64,000 nucleotides of DNA. Source: Candidatus Hepatincola sp. Av (GTDB lineage Bacteria; Pseudomonadota; Alphaproteobacteria; WRAU01; Hepatincolaceae). The stretch spans positions 62,001 to 126,000 of the forward strand of contig CP068450.1 in NCBI GenBank assembly GCA_023518375.1. Reading direction: 5' to 3'. Shown here piece by piece: positions 60,165-64,000 of this stretch (positions are counted from its first letter, which is position 1; every line of letters begins with the position of its first letter). The translations under genes and the position numbers were made by a program. Below the pieces are notes generated by a model. That model saw nothing but the letters and a program-made list of their open reading frames with translations. It made no database searches and had not been told where the DNA came from.

Positions 60165-63044
60165 ATGATAGAACAAGATACAAGATATATAATTGACAGC
60201 AATTTATCTAATAAGGGTTGGGTGTTAGATATAAATAGCCCTAAGAAAAATGTATTTTTTGAAACAGATATTAATAGAATTTTAGATAATTCTAAACTAA
60301 AAAAATCCAAATTAAAGCCTGATTATGTATTGGTAGATAGTAATAGAAAACCTATTGGAGTTATAGAAGCTAAAGCTGGTGGTAAAAATCTTGATTATGC
60401 ATTAGAACAAGCTACTGAGTATGCATCTCTTTTACAAGCACCTTTAATTTTTGCTATGAATAATAGCTATTGTCAAACTAAGCATTTATACACCAATAAA
60501 CCTCTTTTTATTAATGATAATGAGGTTAATGAATTAATAAAGCAAACTGAAGCGGTTAAGTTTTTACATGAAAATTCCAATAGTATTTATACAGTACCAC
60601 AAGATATTATATTATCAAGACAAGACCTTATATCTAATTTTAAGCAAATTAATGCTAAATTAAGGCAATTAGGCTTTCAGGCAGGATATGAAAGGTTATC
60701 AGAATTTGCTAATTTATTATTTCTTAAACTTTATTCAGAAAATACTAATGACGAAATGTGGTCAGATATAAAAAATGCTGGTAATACTGCAATTGTTGGA
60801 GCAGTTAATAACTCTTTAAAGGTAATAGAAAAGCAATATAATATTGATGGTGCGATTTTTAAAGATACTTCTATTACTAATCCACAGTCTTTAAAAGACA
60901 TTATATCCAAATTAGATAAATTACATTTCTCAACAATAGATACAGATATAAAAGGTGATGCTTTTGAATATTTTATTCAGAAAACTCCAAGTGCAGATAA
61001 AGATTTAGGGGAATATTTTACACCAAGACATATAATCAAAACAGTTGTTAATCTAGTTAAACCTAAGTTTAAAGAAACAGTTTATGACCCTTTTTGCGGT
61101 TCAGGAGGATTCTTAACGGAGTCTTTTACCTACATAAAAGAGAATGCTATTATTAACAATCCAAATGATAAAAAAATTTTAAGTGAAAAAAGTTTTTTTG
61201 GTGGAGAAATAAGCAATACTGCTAGGCTTGCTAAAATGAATATGATTTTACATGGAGACGGTCATAGTGGGATCAAACAAATAGATTCTATAAGTAACCC
61301 TGTACGCAATAAATATGATATTGTTCTTACAAACATACCTTTTGGTTTAAAAGATTTAGGGGAATTTTCTACTTTATATAATAATGGGCTAGCTAAAAAT
61401 AATGGTGAAGGAATTTGTTTGTTGCATTGCTTTAATGCTGTTAAAAAAGGTGGTAGAATGGCAATTATAGTTCCTGAAGGTGCTTTATTTATTAGATCCT
61501 TAGCAGAAACAAGAAAACACTTTTTATATAATGCAAAATTAGTAGCTGTTATATCCTTACCTAGCGGTACTTTTCTGCCATACACAAGTGCAAAAACAAA
61601 TATTCTCTATTTTACTGATTGCCATACCAAAAAAACTAATAAAGTATGGTTTTTTAATGTGAATAATGACGGGTTTTCTTTAGATCAAGCCAGAAATCCT
61701 ATTAAAAAAAATGATTTAAAAAAAGTAGATTATGCTAATTTTAATATTGCTGATAAAGAAATAGAAGAACTAGGTTTTTACAGTGTTGATATAGAAAAGA
61801 TTAAAAATAATAAATATTTTTTAATAGGATCACAATATACAAAGATAAGTTATGCAAGTAATTCTTATAAAATGGTTAAAATAAAAGATATTTGTAAGGT
61901 GGAATTAGGGAATAGTGCTCCACAAGACCCCAAATTATTTGAACAAGGAAGTTATCCATTCTTTAGAGTTTCTGATTTAGCTAAATATCACTTAAGTAAT
62001 AATCTGGTAGAAACAGCAAGTAAATTAAATATTAATGGGATAAAAAAATTAAAAAAATTCCCTAAAAATACCTTACTAATTCCTAAGAGCGGTGCTACTA
62101 CTAAATTAAATCATAGAGCTTTAATGGGAACAGATGGATACGTTACAAGTCATTTAGCCTGTATAATCGCTAATGAAACTTTTATAATGCCTGAATATCT
62201 TTATTACATTTTTCTAACTATTGATGCGAATACATTATTATTAAATGATAGTTACCCATCAATTAGGAAAGAAGCATTTGAAAAAGTAATGATACCCCTA
62301 CCTCCTTTAGAAAAACAGGGGGAAATAGTAAAACAATTAGAAGAAATAGATAATTCTATTAAGCATGCTGAAAATCTTGTAAAATCCATGAAGTCTAGGG
62401 GGGGGGGATACTGCAATCTCTTTGGACAGACAGCGAGTAGCATGATAAAATTAGGGGACATTGCTTTAATTAATCCGTCTAAATCAGAAATTTCTGAGAA
62501 AGAAGGGCTTAAAGTCTCTTTTTTGCCTATGGAAGATATTAAAGAGTATGAAAAAAATGTGATACCCAATAAAATTAAGCTAATACAAGATGTCTACAAA
62601 GGTTATACTTACTTTAAAAAAGATGATTTATTAGTAGCCAAAATCACCCCTTGTTTTGAAAATGGTAAAATGTCTATTGCGAAAAATCTTATAAATGGAA
62701 TAGGATGTGGTTCCACAGAATATATTGTTGTAAGAGCTAATAAAAAAATAACAAGTGTAGAGTGGATATATTTTTGTTTGAGAAATAGCAATTTTTTACA
62801 AGATGGAAAAAATAAAATGACAGGCACATCTGGTCATCAAAGAATATCTAAGGATTTTATTAATAATTACCTAATTCCTATACCTTCATTGGAAGTACAA
62901 GAAGAAATAATCCAACAATGTGAAGAAGAAGAAAATTATATCAAAATAACAGAAAAAATGATTGAAAAACAAAAAGAAAAAATAGATTTAAAATTAAAAG
63001 AAATATGGGTAGGGAATAAAGATAAATTAAATAAAAAAGAATAA
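60165..63044 (+). CDS. Single-chain restriction-methylation-specificity protein (type IIG-like)
   Basis: 959 aa with three functions in one chain. Residues 1-~140 are a PD-(D/E)xK nuclease (KPDYVLVD with D53, then VIEAKAGG with E68 and K70). Residues ~150-560 are an HsdM-type adenine methyltransferase with GEYFTPRHI, motif I DPFCGSGGF (from D308) and motif IV NIPF (390-393; Ile replaces the common first Pro of NPPF/Y). Two HsdS-type target-recognition units follow: TRD1 from M570 and TRD2 from M760. There is no separate helicase subunit. A G10 tract at codons 745-748 separates the TRDs. Confidence 0.88.
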   Translation: MIEQDTRYIIDSNLSNKGWVLDINSPKKNVFFETDINRILDNSKLKKSKLKPDYVLVDSNRKPIGVIEAKAGGKNLDYALEQATEYASLLQAPLIFAMNNSYCQTKHLYTNKPLFINDNEVNELIKQTEAVKFLHENSNSIYTVPQDIILSRQDLISNFKQINAKLRQLGFQAGYERLSEFANLLFLKLYSENTNDEMWSDIKNAGNTAIVGAVNNSLKVIEKQYNIDGAIFKDTSITNPQSLKDIISKLDKLHFSTIDTDIKGDAFEYFIQKTPSADKDLGEYFTPRHIIKTVVNLVKPKFKETVYDPFCGSGGFLTESFTYIKENAIINNPNDKKILSEKSFFGGEISNTARLAKMNMILHGDGHSGIKQIDSISNPVRNKYDIVLTNIPFGLKDLGEFSTLYNNGLAKNNGEGICLLHCFNAVKKGGRMAIIVPEGALFIRSLAETRKHFLYNAKLVAVISLPSGTFLPYTSAKTNILYFTDCHTKKTNKVWFFNVNNDGFSLDQARNPIKKNDLKKVDYANFNIADKEIEELGFYSVDIEKIKNNKYFLIGSQYTKISYASNSYKMVKIKDICKVELGNSAPQDPKLFEQGSYPFFRVSDLAKYHLSNNLVETASKLNINGIKKLKKFPKNTLLIPKSGATTKLNHRALMGTDGYVTSHLACIIANETFIMPEYLYYIFLTIDANTLLLNDSYPSIRKEAFEKVMIPLPPLEKQGEIVKQLEEIDNSIKHAENLVKSMKSRGGGYCNLFGQTASSMIKLGDIALINPSKSEISEKEGLKVSFLPMEDIKEYEKNVIPNKIKLIQDVYKGYTYFKKDDLLVAKITPCFENGKMSIAKNLINGIGCGSTEYIVVRANKKITSVEWIYFCLRNSNFLQDGKNKMTGTSGHQRISKDFINNYLIPIPSLEVQEEIIQQCEEEENYIKITEKMIEKQKEKIDLKLKEIWVGNKDKLNKKE
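62398..62407 (+). repeat. G10 homopolymer within the RM gene
   Basis: Ten consecutive G in an AT-rich gene, encoding Arg-Gly-Gly-Gly, just before TRD2. Losing one G gives a stop (TGA) that overlaps the TRD2 ATG at 62442 as ATGA; gaining one gives a TAG 10 codons beyond the run. It is the longest G/C homopolymer I noticed in the window. Confidence 0.95.
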
Positions 63045-63050
63045 AAATTT

Positions 63051-64000
63051 TTATATCCAACGGTTAATGATAATTTTCTTTTCTTCTTCTGTTAGATGTT
63101 GATTTTGCCGTAGATAGTCTATGAAGTCAAATCCGTCACGATTAGTGGTTTTTAAATTATGAGTTTTATCTATTAAATATTTAATTAAACTTGGCGACTG
63201 ATTCAAATACGCTGCTGCCATTAAAGGGGTGTTACCTTCGTTATCTCTAGCTTGTTCTAAAGATGCTCCAGCAGAAATAAGAGTTTTTATTACATCAATA
63301 TCTGTATTATTAGCCGAGGCTGAAAATAAAACACTTATACCAAAGGTATCTTTAAAAGAAATATCATCACCAAGTTCAATAAGTTTTTGCACAACTGTAG
63401 CATTATTAAAACTAGCAGCTAACATTAAAGGTGTTACTGTATTGTTTTGTAGAATATCACTTTTAATATTGTAGGGCTTTAAACTTGCTCCGGCATTTAC
63501 TAAAGTAGCAACTACAGCAGGGTAAGGATTGTAATGAGCCGCAAACAAGATAGCATTATAACCATCTTTATTAACCTGATGAATATTACAACCTATTTCA
63601 ATTAATAGTTTTATAATTACAGGATCATTGACATATTTTGCCGCTAGCATTAATGAATTCATAGATAATTCTTTAATAACATATTCGGCATCAGCTCCAG
63701 CTTCTAAGGCTAAAGAAATTAAAGATTTATCATTACGTAAAATTAAAGTATTAAAAACCGATAAACCATCAAAACCTGCAGTATTATCTACAAAGTTAAT
63801 ATCTGCTCCTTGTTCTAATAGATAGTTTATCATAGAGGCATTAATGTAGTTATAATAAGAACATAGGTAAAATAAAGTAAAACTATTATTATGAATTTGG
63901 TTTTCGGTATAAACAACTTTACAGTTTCTTGTAAGTAACAAAGAAACTAATTGGGCACTGGCTTGCTCATCTATAGCATATTTTAATAATGTGGACTCAT
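63051..64000 (-). CDS. Ankyrin-repeat protein, 5' end beyond the window
   Basis: The frame is open from its stop at 63051 to the right edge, at least 316 codons. Repeats of about 33 residues carry ankyrin landmarks: TPLMLAASFNNATVVQKLIE, TPLMAAAYLNQSPSLIKYLI, NAILFAAHYNPYPAVVATLV, SVLFSASANNTDIDVIKTLI and an edge repeat with STLLKYAIDEQASAQLVS. About eight repeats are seen. A TTG at 63941 is not the start, since the ankyrin pattern continues upstream of it. It is convergent with the RM gene. Ankyrin proteins are common effectors in intracellular bacteria, but no secretion signal can be judged here. Confidence 0.9.
   Translation of the reverse strand, partial: ESTLLKYAIDEQASAQLVSLLLTRNCKVVYTENQIHNNSFTLFYLCSYYNYINASMINYLLEQGADINFVDNTAGFDGLSVFNTLILRNDKSLISLALEAGADAEYVIKELSMNSLMLAAKYVNDPVIIKLLIEIGCNIHQVNKDGYNAILFAAHYNPYPAVVATLVNAGASLKPYNIKSDILQNNTVTPLMLAASFNNATVVQKLIELGDDISFKDTFGISVLFSASANNTDIDVIKTLISAGASLEQARDNEGNTPLMAAAYLNQSPSLIKYLIDKTHNLKTTNRDGFDFIDYLRQNQHLTEEEKKIIINRWI

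Noticed and set aside
61262-61585. 107-codon leftward frame within the RM gene
   Set aside because: Antisense to the methyltransferase core; no support from start site or sequence.
63941-63941. TTG as the start of the ankyrin gene
   Set aside because: The frame and the ankyrin pattern continue upstream to the window edge, so the real start is outside.

Overview
This window looks like part of a chromosome from an AT-rich (roughly 30% G+C by eye), probably host-associated alphaproteobacterium. Lineage markers visible in the sequence are a GcrA cell-cycle regulator, a class I lysyl-tRNA synthetase, the plant/proteobacterial type of glutamate-cysteine ligase, the RodZ-IspG-HisS-PrfA-PrmC gene order, the YajC-SecD-SecF-Mth938 order, and a methyltransferase/ComF/GrxC/UbiG neighbourhood. 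Small intergenic remnants of genes, an ankyrin-repeat protein and cell-wall proteins that have lost catalytic residues fit a host-associated, somewhat reduced genome of the Rickettsiales/Holosporales/Rhodospirillales kind. I cannot name the species.

Layout. 1-8.6 kb: edge of a secreted protein, ygfZ, gshA, rsmE, ubiA, ubiD, class I lysS and gcrA. 8.8-14.2 kb: a five-gene envelope export cluster (LolA-like periplasmic protein, two FtsX/MacB-type permeases, ATPase, beta-barrel protein). 14.5-16 kb: a GH18 endo-beta-N-acetylglucosaminidase-like gene behind a perfect consensus promoter, and a small membrane protein. 16.3-23.3 kb: a complete type II-C CRISPR-Cas locus (a large Cas9 of 1361 aa, Cas1, Cas2, a leftward tracrRNA, and a 19-repeat/18-spacer array read leftward, with a sigma70 promoter inside every repeat). 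23.3-26.8 kb: an outer-membrane protein, rpsD, and a class C beta-lactamase-fold hydrolase. 27.1-30.1 kb: five tandem paralogues of an unrecognised ~166-172 aa beta-rich protein. 30.2-37.1 kb: esterase, BolA-glutaredoxin fusion, radC, map, sfsA, a BioC/NDUFAF5-like methyltransferase, comF, grxC and ubiG. 37.4-45.0 kb: a six-gene housekeeping operon, then rplM-rpsI. 45-50.5 kb: a membrane protein, znuBC, a lipoprotein binding protein, and an rquA-like rhodoquinone gene. 50.7-60.1 kb: mnmA, a Gate-domain membrane protein, serS, a degenerate LytM protein, yajC-secD-secF, an Mth938 protein, and an MltB-like protein without its catalytic Glu. 60.2-64 kb: a single-chain restriction-modification-specificity protein with a G10 tract between its two target-recognition domains, and an ankyrin protein running off the right edge.

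How it fits together. Ubiquinone genes (ubiA, ubiD, ubiG) plus the rquA-like gene suggest that part of the quinone pool is converted to rhodoquinone for low-oxygen respiration. Two independent DNA-defence systems are present: type II-C CRISPR and a probably phase-variable type IIG-like enzyme. The best candidates for undescribed biology are the five-member tandem protein family and the phase-variable RM fusion. The repeat-embedded promoters and large Cas9 are a notable instance of a known mechanism. No rRNA, tRNA or intact insertion sequence was recognised. Coordinates of starts changed from the longest possible reading frame are explained entry by entry.
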